From assembly GCA_965215345.1 (NCBI GenBank), contig CBDCDL010000002.1, forward strand, positions 868,001 to 932,000: a DNA stretch of 64,000 nt, read 5' to 3'. The position numbers were made by a program, and so were the translations under genes. The notes under the pieces were generated by a model. The model searched no databases. It was not told the origin of the DNA and saw only the letters and a list, made by a program, of their open reading frames with translations. The stretch is from CATQHW01 sp965215345 (GTDB lineage: Bacteria; Spirochaetota; Spirochaetia; SZUA-6; Bin103). Numbering within the stretch: position 1 is the stretch's first letter; each line of letters opens with the position of its first letter. Shown piece by piece: positions 26,015 to 34,998 of the stretch.

Positions 26015-27009
26015 CTGAAAATCGCCGGCGTGCCGCCGGTGTGCACGAACACGACCGTCGTGTCGGCGCCGACCGCGCCGTCGTCGATGCGGTCGATCAG
26101 GCCGGCCAGCGCCACGCCGGTGTAGTTGGGATCGACCATCAACCCGTCGCTGCGCGCCGCCAGGCGCACCGCCTCCAGGACGGCGGGCGCCGGCCCGCCG
26201 GGCCCGGCGTAGCGTTCGACGATGTCGAAGTCGTCGGGCGCGTAGGTGCGCGGCAGGTCCAGACGCTGCTGCACCGTCCCGGCATGAGCGAAGATGTACT
26301 CGGGCAACGGCGGTGCCGACGCCACCCGGACGCCCGTGAAGCGCCAGTCGAGCCCCAGGTTGAGCGACGCCAGCGCCAGCCCGCACAGACTGCGGCCGGC
26401 CACGCACACCACCCGCACCGGACCGCTGACCGCGGCAGCACGGAGCTGATCGGCAAGCTCCAGGCCGGCGTCCGCGAAGCCGATCATGCCGGCCAGCTTC
26501 GGGAACAACTCGTCGTTCATGACGTACGGCACGGCGCCGGCGCGCCGCAGCCGCTCGGCCACGCCGCGCGCCAGCTCCATGTCGCGCTCCGACTCCTCCT
26601 CGTTCAGCAGGTGCACGGCCGCGCCGAGCAGGTGGTCGATCAAGCTGTTGCCCTGCACCGGCATACCCGCCGCATGGCGCAGGAAGACGTGGTAGCGGAA
26701 GCCGGCGCGCACGCAGGCGGCGGCCGCCAGCCGCGCGTTGTTGGAGTGGTAGCCCATGACATTGAGCACGGTGTCGGCGCCGGCGCGCCGCACCTCCGCC
26801 ATGAGCCGCTCCATGTGTCGGACCTTGTTGCCGCCGAAGGCCAGGCCGGACAGGTCCTCGCGCTTGACCAGCACGGTGCGGCCCAGCTCCCGGCTCAGTC
26901 CGGGCGCCGGCTGCAGCGGGGTGGGGTAGGCGCCGAGCGGCACCCGCGGAAAGCGCTCCAGCCGCGCACGCAACTCGTCCGCGGTCAGCGGCCCGCGCGG
27001 GTCGGCCAC
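25966..27009 (-). CDS. PLP-dependent D-cysteine desulfhydrase / ACC deaminase-family enzyme
   Basis: 347 aa. LVKREDLSGLAFGGNKVRHME holds the PLP lysine, and VMGYHSNNARLAAAAC, FVHTGGTPAIFSY and GLMVDPNYTG are family motifs. Members act on D-cysteine, D-serine or ACC; the substrate is not determinable here. Last gene of the trmH-fabV-hisN-thuA operon. Its 3' end overlaps the dehydratase gene on the other strand by 49 bp. Confidence 0.85.
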   Translation of the reverse strand: MADPRGPLTADELRARLERFPRVPLGAYPTPLQPAPGLSRELGRTVLVKREDLSGLAFGGNKVRHMERLMAEVRRAGADTVLNVMGYHSNNARLAAAACVRAGFRYHVFLRHAAGMPVQGNSLIDHLLGAAVHLLNEEESERDMELARGVAERLRRAGAVPYVMNDELFPKLAGMIGFADAGLELADQLRAAAVSGPVRVVCVAGRSLCGLALASLNLGLDWRFTGVRVASAPPLPEYIFAHAGTVQQRLDLPRTYAPDDFDIVERYAGPGGPAPAVLEAVRLAARSDGLMVDPNYTGVALAGLIDRIDDGAVGADTTVVFVHTGGTPAIFSYAEELVPAGTLAVTP

Positions 27010-27010
27010 C

Positions 27011-27754
27011 TCAGCGGCCTCGCGGCACCCGCTCCAGCGGCTCGGCCTTGATGCCGGGGACGCCGGGGATGATGCGCAGCGGCTTGGCCCAGCGCACGGC
27101 GTTGACCAGCACGCGGACGATCTCCGGCTGGTAGTAGATGGGGTAGGTCTCGTGCCCCGGCTGGAAATAGAAGATCCTGCCGTTGCCGCGCCGGTAGGTG
27201 ACGCCCGAACGGAACACCTCGCCCCCCTCGAACCAGGAGATGAAGATCAGTTCGTCGGGTTGCGGGATGTCGAACCGCTCGCCGTACAGCTCCTCGTGCT
27301 CGATCTCGAAGTAGTCGCCGATCCCCTGCGTGATCGGGTGGCTGGGCTCGATGTTCCAGACGCGCTCGCGCTCGCCAATCTCGCGGTGGCGGAGGCTGCA
27401 CCGCGTGCCGAGCACCCGCGTCATGATCTTCGATACGTGCGAGGAGTGCAGCAGGATCAGGCCCATCCCGTCGTTGGCGCGGAGCTGTACGCGGTCGACG
27501 GTGGCATTGTCGACGCGGTCGTGCGCCTTGTGGCCCCACCAGATCAGCACGTCGGTGGCTTCGAGCCGCTCCTGCCACAGCCCCTGATCGGGCTGGTCCA
27601 GGCTGGCGGTGGTCACCGACAGGTCGTCCTCGTGCCGCAGCCCCTGGGCGATCGCCTCGTGGATTCCGTGCGGGTATACCGCCGCGACCTCGGGATCCTC
27701 CCGTTCCTGGATGAACTCGCACCACACCGTCACGTTGATCATGGCCGGTATCAT
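27011..27754 (-). CDS. ThuA-like domain protein
   Basis: 247 aa. A flavodoxin/GATase-like ThuA fold: VTVWCEFIQE, DVLIWWGHKAHDRV, GLILLHSSHVSK, FQPGHETYPIYYQPEI and a final VLVNAVRWAKP. ThuA of Sinorhizobium acts with ThuB in trehalose use, but family members occur in many sugar loci. ATG 27754 overlaps the stop of the upstream phosphatase (ATGA). ATG 27742 is an alternative. Confidence 0.85.
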   Translation of the reverse strand: MIPAMINVTVWCEFIQEREDPEVAAVYPHGIHEAIAQGLRHEDDLSVTTASLDQPDQGLWQERLEATDVLIWWGHKAHDRVDNATVDRVQLRANDGMGLILLHSSHVSKIMTRVLGTRCSLRHREIGERERVWNIEPSHPITQGIGDYFEIEHEELYGERFDIPQPDELIFISWFEGGEVFRSGVTYRRGNGRIFYFQPGHETYPIYYQPEIVRVLVNAVRWAKPLRIIPGVPGIKAEPLERVPRGR

Positions 27755-28548
27755 GATGGCATCGGGGTCGGCCGTCGATCTGCCGGCGCCTGCCGCAGGG
27801 CGTCGAGCACCTCCTGGTGGAGGACGCCGTTACTGGCCACGAAGGTGCCGCGGTGCACGGTCTCGACGCCGGCGGCGTCCGACCAGCGGCCGCCCGCCTC
27901 GGCGATGAGGGCCGCCGCGGCGGCGCAGTCCCACGGGGCGTCGAGCAGGTTGACGCAGAAGTCGATGCGTCCGGTGGCCAGGCAGACGTACGAGTAGGCA
28001 TCCATGAACCCGTAGCTGTAACCGGTGCGGCGCAGCAAATCGAACAGGCGCGCGCCGAGCGGCTCGTCGTATCGCTGCAGGAAGCCCAGCCCGCTGCCGA
28101 TCGAATCGACCACGGTGGCGGTCGCCGAGACCCTGGCAGGATCCCCATTGCAGAAGGCGCCGCCGCCGCGGGACGCCCAGCAGGTCAGGTCCATGGCCGG
28201 CAGGTGGATGACGCCCAGCGCCGGGCCGGCCGCGTCCTCCAGGGCGATCAGCACCGCGTGCGTGACGATGCCCCTGATGTAGGGGCGGGTGCCGTCCAGC
28301 GGGTCGACGATCCAGGTACGGCCGCTGTGCCCGTCGGCCGTGCCCGACTCCTCGCCCAGGAAGCCATCGTCCGGGAACGTGCCGAGCAGCTCGCCGCGGA
28401 TGAGCGCCTCGCAGCGGCGGTCCACATCGGTCACCGGCGACTCGTCGGCCTTGAGGTCGACGTCCTCCGCTCCGCGCCGGGAGAGCTGGACGGCGCCGGC
28501 CGCGTGCGCGATCTGCTTGGCGAGCTCGAGCTCGGCGTCGAACGGCAC
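27751..28548 (-). CDS. Inositol monophosphatase-family phosphatase, HisN-like
   Basis: 265 aa. The metal sites are GEES, WIVDPLDGTRPYIRG and APWDCAAAAALIAEAGG. DPLDGTRPYIRG resembles the HisN group (histidinol-phosphate phosphatase) more than SuhB. No his genes are near, so the substrate stays open. It lies between fabV and the thuA-like gene with an overlapping stop. Confidence 0.82.
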   Translation of the reverse strand: MPFDAELELAKQIAHAAGAVQLSRRGAEDVDLKADESPVTDVDRRCEALIRGELLGTFPDDGFLGEESGTADGHSGRTWIVDPLDGTRPYIRGIVTHAVLIALEDAAGPALGVIHLPAMDLTCWASRGGGAFCNGDPARVSATATVVDSIGSGLGFLQRYDEPLGARLFDLLRRTGYSYGFMDAYSYVCLATGRIDFCVNLLDAPWDCAAAAALIAEAGGRWSDAAGVETVHRGTFVASNGVLHQEVLDALRQAPADRRPTPMPS

Positions 28549-28566
28549 CGTCGCCTCAGCCGCGGA

Positions 28567-29763
28567 TCAGCCGTCGATCGACGGGACCGCCACCTCGGGA
28601 TCGACGTCGGCGCCGTAGTCGACGCCCGGCATCCCGAAGCCGAACAGCCGCAGGAACTCGCGCTGGTAGCCCTCGACATCCAGGATCTGCCGGTAGCCCT
28701 GCTCCGTCACCTGCTCCCAGCGCTCGCGCACCGCCGCCTGCACCGCATCCTCCATCTCGTAGTCGTCCAGGCGGATGCGGCAGGCTTCGTCCACCGGAAT
28801 CTCGCCGCCGGTGTACAACCGCTCCCGGAACAGGCGGTCGATCTGTTCGATGCACCCTTCGTCCGTGCCCCGCTCGCGGAGCAGAGGACCCAGCATGGCA
28901 AGGTAGACCGCGACCGTCGGGATCGCCGCGCTGGCCTGCGTCACCAGGGCGCGGTTGACCGACAGCAGCGCCCGGCCACCGCGAGCGCGCAGCCGCTCAT
29001 CCAGCGCCTCGGCGGTCCGCTGCAGGTCCTCCTTGGCCTTGCCGATGGTGCCGTCGCGGTAGATCGGCCACGTGTGCTCGGGGCCCAGGTAGGTGTAGGC
29101 GACGGTGCGGCACCCCGACGCGAGCATGCCCGCACCGTCCAGCGCGTCGATCCAGCGCAGCCAGTCGTCGCCGCCCATCACCGCCACGGTATGCTCGATC
29201 TCCTGCTCGTTCGCCGGCTCGATGCTGGCATCGCCCAGGGCGCCCGAGCGGGCGTCGATGGTCTTGCCCGCGAACGGCGCGCCGATCGGCTTGATCACCG
29301 AGTTGCAGGTTTCGCCCGTCTCCGGATGCACGCGGCGCGGGGAGGCCAGGCTGTAGACGACCAAGTCCACCGAGCCGTCCAGGCGCGTGCGGATCAGGTC
29401 GAGGACGCGCTCCTTGCCCTCGTCCGCGAAGGCGTCGCCATTGTAGCTCCACGCGCCCAAGCCGGCGTCAGCCGCCGCCCGCTCGAGCGCCGCGGTATTG
29501 TACCAGCCGGCCGATGCGGGCCGCCGGGCGGTTCCGGGCCGCTCGAAGAAGGCGCCGACCGTCTTCGCGCCGCAGCCGAACGCCGCGACGATACGCGACG
29601 CCAGCCCGTAGCCGGTGGAGGCGCCGACCACCAGGACCGAGCGCGGGCCGTCGATGGAGCCTCGTTCGCGCACGTGGGCGATCTGCTCCCCGACGTTCAC
29701 GGCGCAGCCGTCGGGGTGCGCGGTCATGCAGATGAAGCCGCGCACCCGGGGTTCGATGATCAT
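28567..29763 (-). CDS. fabV: Trans-2-enoyl-CoA/ACP reductase FabV (Ter)
   Basis: 398 aa, the typical length for this unusually long SDR-type enoyl reductase. GASTGYGLASRI is the NADH-binding motif, and VYSLASPRR, IGAPFAGKTID and the catalytic Y-x8-K (YLGPEHTWPIYRDGTIGKAK region) are all seen. It reduces 2-enoyl thioesters in fatty-acid synthesis or in butyrate-type fermentation. The start overlaps the trmH stop (ATGA). Confidence 0.93.
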   Translation of the reverse strand: MIIEPRVRGFICMTAHPDGCAVNVGEQIAHVRERGSIDGPRSVLVVGASTGYGLASRIVAAFGCGAKTVGAFFERPGTARRPASAGWYNTAALERAAADAGLGAWSYNGDAFADEGKERVLDLIRTRLDGSVDLVVYSLASPRRVHPETGETCNSVIKPIGAPFAGKTIDARSGALGDASIEPANEQEIEHTVAVMGGDDWLRWIDALDGAGMLASGCRTVAYTYLGPEHTWPIYRDGTIGKAKEDLQRTAEALDERLRARGGRALLSVNRALVTQASAAIPTVAVYLAMLGPLLRERGTDEGCIEQIDRLFRERLYTGGEIPVDEACRIRLDDYEMEDAVQAAVRERWEQVTEQGYRQILDVEGYQREFLRLFGFGMPGVDYGADVDPEVAVPSIDG

Positions 29764-30527
29764 GCGTCCGAACCCTCATGGCTTGCGCAGCCGATGTCAA
29801 ACGAACCGTCATCCAGGGCGCGGCGGAGCAACGCCCCGGCGCTGGGCAGCGAGCGCACGGCGTAGCGCGCCGCCAGGATGAGCCGCTGGTCGGCGGTGAG
29901 CTCGCCGTCGTCGTCGCCGCGGGCTGCCGCGCGCGAACGGCGCGCGTGCTGCAGCACCATCGCCACCGCGACGGAGATATTGAAGCTGCGCGTGAAGCCG
30001 GCCATCGGGATCGAGAACCAGCCGTCGGCGGCCTGCGCCGCCGCGTCGGTGACGCCCGCGTGCTCGTTGCCGAACAGCACCGCGGTCGGCCGCGAGAAGT
30101 CCACCCGGTCGATGGTCGGCCCCTCGCCGACGCGGGTCACCAGCACCCGGTAGCCTTCCGCGCGCAGCCGCTCGAGCCAGGGGTCTCCCGCGTTCCACCA
30201 CGCCACCTCCAGCCACTTGTCCGCGCCCTGGGTGACGCGGTTGGGCGGTCGGGCCGGCGCTCCCGGGTCGTCCGCCGCCCTGATGACGTGCACGACCGGG
30301 AAGCCGACCCCCTCGCAGGTGCGCAGCACGGCGGCGATGTTGCCGTCGTCGTGCACGTGCTCCAGCACCGTGGCGACGGCGAAGCTGCGGCGGGCAGCGA
30401 CCTCCCCGATCCGCTGCCGGCGCGCACGCGTCAGGTGCCGAGCGAGCAGCGACCACACGTCCGCCGCAGGAAGCGCTATTCCGTCCACCTCGATGGTGTC
30501 AGAATGGGGAAATGGATCCGGGTGCAT
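29760..30527 (-). CDS. trmH: SpoU-family tRNA (guanosine-2'-O)-methyltransferase
   Basis: 255 aa. SPOUT knot motifs: TVLEHVHDDGNIAAVLRTCEGVG (motif 1), VLFGNEHAGVTDAA (motif 2) and IPMAGFTRSFNISVAVAMVL (motif 3). NRVTQGADKWLEV is typical of TrmH. First gene of the minus-strand operon running to 25966. Confidence 0.88.
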   Translation of the reverse strand: MHPDPFPHSDTIEVDGIALPAADVWSLLARHLTRARRQRIGEVAARRSFAVATVLEHVHDDGNIAAVLRTCEGVGFPVVHVIRAADDPGAPARPPNRVTQGADKWLEVAWWNAGDPWLERLRAEGYRVLVTRVGEGPTIDRVDFSRPTAVLFGNEHAGVTDAAAQAADGWFSIPMAGFTRSFNISVAVAMVLQHARRSRAAARGDDDGELTADQRLILAARYAVRSLPSAGALLRRALDDGSFDIGCASHEGSDA

Positions 30528-30598
30528 CGGCGGGTCCTGGGAAGCGCAGGGTACGAACCCCGCGCGCCGGCGTCACCAGCGGCATCCGGCCGCCTGCA

Positions 30599-31282
30599 GT
30601 GCGGGCATGCGCGCGCACCCTGCGCGGCTGCTTCATCGCACTGCTGCTGGCCGCCACCGCCGGCCACGCGGGTGCGGACGCGCTCTGGAACCGCGCCGTC
30701 GCAGCCGCCGCGGCCGCCAGGCACCTGGTTCCAGGCACCATGGTCACGCACACGCAGGAGCACTCCGCGGACGGCAGGCTCCGGTCGACCCGCGAGACCC
30801 GCATGCGCGCGCGGGTCGTCGACGGCGAGCTGACCTACGAGCTGGTGCGCGACGTCGAGGACGGGCAGGCAGTCGACCAGGCCGCGGCGGACGGCAGGAC
30901 GGGAGCCAGCTCCGCGCGCTTCTCCGATGCGTTCCAGGCCGACCTGTCGGCCATGGCGGGCGCCGAGCGGATGGGCGAGCGGCGCACGATTCGCGGGCAG
31001 ACGGCGATCGGCTACCGCATCGAGCAGCCGGAGGAGCTGTACACGATCCTCGGGCAGCTCTGGGTGTCCGAGGACGGCGTTCCCCTGGAACTGCACTACA
31101 CGGTCGACCCGCTGCCGCGCTCGGTGCGCGGCCTTGCCATTCTGGCGGCCTACGAGTTGCGGGACGGTCTGGCGCTGGTCACGGAGGTCACCGTCCAGGT
31201 CGCCGTCAGCGTCACGTTCCTGTACCGCCGGCTGTACACGATAACGGTCGACCTGGACGACTACTTCGATCCCGACGCCTGA
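30599..31282 (+). CDS. Secreted protein of unknown function with signal peptide
   Basis: 227 aa from GTG 30599. RACARTLRG precedes the hydrophobic CFIALLLAATAG, with likely cleavage after AGA. The mature part is rich in strands (TMVTHTQEHSADGRLRSTRETRMRA; VPLELHYTVDPLP; LVTEVTVQVAVSVTFLYRR), loosely like a LolA/outer-membrane lipoprotein-sorting fold. No family recognised. ATG 30512 is in frame but would overlap the divergent trmH start by 16 bases. Confidence 0.6.
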   Translation: MRACARTLRGCFIALLLAATAGHAGADALWNRAVAAAAAARHLVPGTMVTHTQEHSADGRLRSTRETRMRARVVDGELTYELVRDVEDGQAVDQAAADGRTGASSARFSDAFQADLSAMAGAERMGERRTIRGQTAIGYRIEQPEELYTILGQLWVSEDGVPLELHYTVDPLPRSVRGLAILAAYELRDGLALVTEVTVQVAVSVTFLYRRLYTITVDLDDYFDPDA

Positions 31283-31339
31283 CCGTCCGCCGCGACGTCG
31301 AAAGCGCCGGCGCCGGCAGCGCCGTTAACGCTTGCGAGG

Positions 31340-32941
31340 GTGCAGACGGACGCGAAGAGGCTGGAGCGGCGCGAAGGCGTCGGTGGGATTGGCGCGCCAG
31401 CGGCACATCCGACCGACGCCGTAGCGGCAGGTGGGGGTGAGCCGGAAGCGGAGCCGCAGGCGACGGTTCCGGGGCGCCGCGATCCGGTGGAGGCGGAGGC
31501 GCGCGCGACGTTCGGCGTGCCCTATCTCTACCCGGCGCAGCGGCTGGTCGTGGACAACATCCTGGACGGCTGCAGCCAGATCGTGCTGATGCCCACCGGC
31601 GGCGGCAAGTCGTTGTGCTTCCAGCTTCCCGCGCGGTTGCTGGCCGGTCCGACGATGGTGATCGTGCCGTTGCTGTCGCTGCTGCAGGACCAGCTCCGGC
31701 GGCTGAGGGAGGGACCGCTGCGGGTCGCGGCGCTGATGGGCGCACAGGAGATGCCGGAGCGCCGGCAGATCCTGCACGGGCTGGCCGCGCGGGAGATCGA
31801 CGTGCTGTTCACCACGCCGGAGGCGCTCGCCGGCCGGTTCGGGGAGCAACTCCCCAGCCTGAGCATCTCCCACTGCGTGATCGACGAAGCGCACTGCATC
31901 TCGGAGTGGGGCGACCGCTTCCGGCCTGCCTACGTGGAGCTGGGCGCCGTGGTCCGCGCCGCAGGCATACCGGTCGTGAGCGCCTTCACCGCCACCGCCA
32001 GCGGCCGCATCGTCCGCCGCATCCGGGAAGTGATCTACGCCGATGCCCCCGTATCGGTGGTGTCCGTCGATCCCGACCGCACCAACCTGCGCTACTCGGT
32101 TCGGCAGGTGCTCTCCAAGCGGCGCGCGCTGGTCGAGTGCGCGGAGACGATGGCGCGCCCGTTGATCGCCTTCGCGTCCAGCCGCGGCGGCACCGAGCAC
32201 TACGCCCGCCACCTGCAGGCCGCCGGCATCGCCGCCTCCCGCTTCTACCACGCCGGCCTGGACGCCGACGAACGGCGGACGATCGAGGAGTGGTTCTTCG
32301 ACTCCTCCGACGGGGTGCTGGTGGCCACCTCCGCCTACGGGATGGGCGTGGACAAGGGCGACATCCGCTCTGCCGTACACCTGGAGCCGCCCCCGTCGAT
32401 GGAAGCGTACCTGCAGGAGGCGGGGCGCGCCGGGCGCGACGGCCGGCCGGCGGAGGCGCTGCTCCTGCACGCCGGTGGAGCCGAGCGGTGCCGGCTGGAG
32501 ACGATGGCGCCGGCCGACCGGCGTCGCTACGCCGCCATGCTGGACTACGCGGCGTCCAGCCGCTGCCGCCGGGAGCAACTCCTGGCGCCGTTCACCGATG
32601 GCGAGGTGGCGTGCAGCGGTTGCGATGTCTGCGACCGGGAAGTGACCGGGCCGCCGCCGGAAGCCGCCGGCATCGCCGACCTGGTGCGCCGCCATCGGGG
32701 CCGCTTCGGCGTGCGGGAGACGGCGCTGCTGCTGGGCGGCCAGCCCACCTACGAGGCGCAAGCCATGGGGCTGCGGCGCACGCGCGGCTTCGGCTACCTG
32801 CACGACTGGCGCGAGGCGGAGATCGACGAGGCGCTCGCCGCCTTGCTGGCCGCGGGCACGATCGAGCGCAGACGCCGCGGCTTCGTGCCGGCGCGCCTGA
32901 TCGCGCCGCGCGGACGTCGAGGCGCGGACGTCAACGGATGA
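31340..32941 (+). CDS. RecQ-family ATP-dependent DNA helicase
   Basis: 533 aa. Motif I MPTGGGKSLCFQLPA (about 84), Ia VPLLSLLQDQ, motif II DEAHCISEWGDRFRP (about 181), motif III SAFTATA, motif V ATSAYGMGVDKGDIR, and motif VI QEAGRAGRDG (about 357). A zinc-binding segment CRREQLLAPF...CSGCDVCD follows. There is no clear HRDC domain. The N-terminal ~50 residues are low complexity. Motif II reads SEWG instead of the usual SQWG. Confidence 0.9.
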   Translation: MQTDAKRLERREGVGGIGAPAAHPTDAVAAGGGEPEAEPQATVPGRRDPVEAEARATFGVPYLYPAQRLVVDNILDGCSQIVLMPTGGGKSLCFQLPARLLAGPTMVIVPLLSLLQDQLRRLREGPLRVAALMGAQEMPERRQILHGLAAREIDVLFTTPEALAGRFGEQLPSLSISHCVIDEAHCISEWGDRFRPAYVELGAVVRAAGIPVVSAFTATASGRIVRRIREVIYADAPVSVVSVDPDRTNLRYSVRQVLSKRRALVECAETMARPLIAFASSRGGTEHYARHLQAAGIAASRFYHAGLDADERRTIEEWFFDSSDGVLVATSAYGMGVDKGDIRSAVHLEPPPSMEAYLQEAGRAGRDGRPAEALLLHAGGAERCRLETMAPADRRRYAAMLDYAASSRCRREQLLAPFTDGEVACSGCDVCDREVTGPPPEAAGIADLVRRHRGRFGVRETALLLGGQPTYEAQAMGLRRTRGFGYLHDWREAEIDEALAALLAAGTIERRRRGFVPARLIAPRGRRGADVNG

Positions 32942-33161
32942 TCGTCTACGCCGCCCTCGTTGGTGGTCTTCGCGGCGGTCTCGTCTTCGCGCCCGACCGC
33001 CGGACCCGGGCTCGCTTCCCATGGAAGGCGCAGCCGGTGTACAAGACTCTCCTTCCTTCACAACAACGACTTCACAGCAACGACTTCGTCATCCGTCCCC
33101 CGCGACGGCGCGGGAGGAGCGGGCGAGGTCGGCGTCCTTGGCTCGTTCGGGGAGAATCACG
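32942..33161. other. Intergenic gap, 220 bp
   Basis: A GC-rich hairpin CCCGCG-ACGG-CGCGGG lies near 33098-33113 without a T tract. GGGGAG at 33149-33154 serves as ribosome site for the ABC ATPase ATG at 33162. No gene seen. Confidence 0.45.
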
Positions 33162-34160
33162 ATGTCGTCGGCCTCCACGCCGGCGGCGCACATCCGCGCC
33201 GCCGGCCTCACCAAGCGCTTTCGCGTCGCCGAGCGCAGCCCCGGCACGCTCGGCGCGCTCGCCGGCGTGGTGCGCCGCCGCCACCGCGTGGTGACGGCCG
33301 TCGAGGACGTCTCCTTCACGGTGCGGCGCGGCGAGTTGGTCGGCTACATCGGCCCGAACGGCGCCGGCAAGAGCACCACCGTCAAGCTGTTGTCCGGCAT
33401 CCTGGTACCCGACGCCGGCACCTGCAAGATCGACGGCATGACGCCGTGGATCCACCGGCGCCGCTACGTCGCCTCCATCGGCGCGGTGTTCGGACAGCGC
33501 ACGCAGCTCCTCTGGGACCTGCCGGTGGTGGAATCGTTCGACCTGCTGCGCGACATCTACCGGGTGCCCGAGGACCGCTACCAGGAAACGCGTTCCGAGC
33601 TGGTCGAGCTGCTCGGACTGCATGAACTGCTGGACACGCCGACACGGCAGCTCAGCCTGGGGCAGCGCATGCGCTGCGACCTGGCCGCGGCGCTGCTGCA
33701 CCGCCCGTCGCTGCTGTTCCTGGACGAGCCGACCATCGGCCTGGACGCGGTCGCCAAGCTGGCGGTACGCGACTTCATCGGCCGGCTGCGCGAGCGCGGC
33801 GTGACCGTGATCCTCACCACCCACGACATGGACGACATCGAGACGCTGTGCGACCGGGTGATCGTCATCAGCGCGGGCCGCATCGTCCTGGACGGCTCGG
33901 TGGCGGAGTTGCGCGCCGCGGTGGCCGGCGAGCGCTATCTGTCGGTCGACCTGGAGAACCGGGACTGCGAGCTCTCCGTCCCGGATGCCGAGGTGGTCGA
34001 GCGCCGCGACCATCGCGTGCGCCTGCGGTTCGATCCGCGCCGCGTCTCGGCGGCCGAGCTGATCCGCCGCGTCACCGACCGTTCCGTGATCCGCGACCTG
34101 TTCGTGGAGGACCCGCCGATCGAGCGGATCATCGCCGAGCTATACCGCCGCCATGGCTGA
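33162..34160 (+). CDS. ABC-2 type exporter ATP-binding protein
   Basis: 332 aa from ATG 33162. Walker A GPNGAGKST, Q-loop VFGQRTQLLWDLP, signature LSLGQRMRCDLAAAL, Walker B LLFLDEPTIGLD and switch His in TTHDMDD. The C-terminal extension is typical of NatA/DUF990-linked ATPases (VVERRDHRVRLRF). It overlaps the first permease gene by 8 bp and works with the two permeases. Confidence 0.9.
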   Translation: MSSASTPAAHIRAAGLTKRFRVAERSPGTLGALAGVVRRRHRVVTAVEDVSFTVRRGELVGYIGPNGAGKSTTVKLLSGILVPDAGTCKIDGMTPWIHRRRYVASIGAVFGQRTQLLWDLPVVESFDLLRDIYRVPEDRYQETRSELVELLGLHELLDTPTRQLSLGQRMRCDLAAALLHRPSLLFLDEPTIGLDAVAKLAVRDFIGRLRERGVTVILTTHDMDDIETLCDRVIVISAGRIVLDGSVAELRAAVAGERYLSVDLENRDCELSVPDAEVVERRDHRVRLRFDPRRVSAAELIRRVTDRSVIRDLFVEDPPIERIIAELYRRHG

Positions 34161-34998
34161 TCCGAGGCGAGTCGATACGAGAGCGGCCAGCTACGCCGCG
34201 CTGGCCTCCATGCGCCTGCGTGCGATCCTGCAGTACCGCGCGGCCGCGCTGGCCGCCGTGGCCACGCAGCTCTTCTGGGGGTTGCTGCGCTTCATGATCC
34301 TTGACGGCTTCTACCGGAGCGATCCGTCGGCGAGCGACTTCACGACCGTCCATCTTGCGTCCTACGTGTGGCTGGGACAGGCGATGTTCGGGCTGTTCCC
34401 GATGAACGTCGACCCGCTGGCATCCGATCGGATCCGCTCCGGGGCGGTCGCCTACGAGCTCCTCCGTCCGCTCGACCTGTACGCCAACTGGGCGGTCAGC
34501 ATCGTCGGCTGGAGGATCGGCAGGACGGCGCTGCGCGCCGTGCCTCTGCTGCTGTTCGCGGCGGTGGTGCTGCCGCTCGTCGGCGCCCGGACCTGGGCGC
34601 TCGGCCCACCGGCGGGAGCCGGCGCCGCGATCGGATTCGCGGTTGCCATCGCGCTGGGCGTGCTCACGGGCATGGCGGTCACCCTGCTCGGCCAGACCAT
34701 CATGCTGTGGACGCTCAGCTCCACCGGCTGGAACGCGATCCTGCCTTTCGCTGCCTGGATCTGCTCCGGGATGATCGTCCCGCTGCCCTACCTTCCCGAC
34801 TGGGCACAGACGATGCTGGAGCTGCTTCCCTTCGCCGGGCTGATCGACACGCCGTTCCGTATCTACTCCGGGCACCTCGCCGGCTCGGAGGCGTTGCGCG
34901 CGTTGCTGGTGCAGGCGGCGTGGGTGGTGGCTCTGGTGGCGGCCGGACACCGCCTGATGGCCGTCGGCATCCGCAAGGTGGTGATCCAGGGTGGCTGA
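34153..34998 (+). CDS. ABC-2 family permease, subunit 1
   Basis: 281 aa with six hydrophobic segments (LAAVATQLFWGLLRFMI; YVWLGQAMFGLFP; LLLFAAVVLPLVG; GFAVAIALGVLTGMAVTLL and others). Belongs to the DUF990/ABC-2 group that occurs as two different permeases with one ATPase. The motif RSGAVAYELLRPLDLY matches the conserved helix before TM3. Substrate unknown. Confidence 0.85.
   Translation: MADPRRVDTRAASYAALASMRLRAILQYRAAALAAVATQLFWGLLRFMILDGFYRSDPSASDFTTVHLASYVWLGQAMFGLFPMNVDPLASDRIRSGAVAYELLRPLDLYANWAVSIVGWRIGRTALRAVPLLLFAAVVLPLVGARTWALGPPAGAGAAIGFAVAIALGVLTGMAVTLLGQTIMLWTLSSTGWNAILPFAAWICSGMIVPLPYLPDWAQTMLELLPFAGLIDTPFRIYSGHLAGSEALRALLVQAAWVVALVAAGHRLMAVGIRKVVIQGG

Noticed and set aside
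23630..26407. Very long antisense frame opposite the dehydratase gene
   Set aside because: The high GC content keeps antisense frames open. The product is low complexity and the sense strand encodes a clear enzyme.
30512..30598. Longer start (ATG 30512) for the secreted protein
   Set aside because: It would overlap the divergent trmH start and put a long Pro/Arg-rich leader before the signal peptide. Kept only as an alternative.
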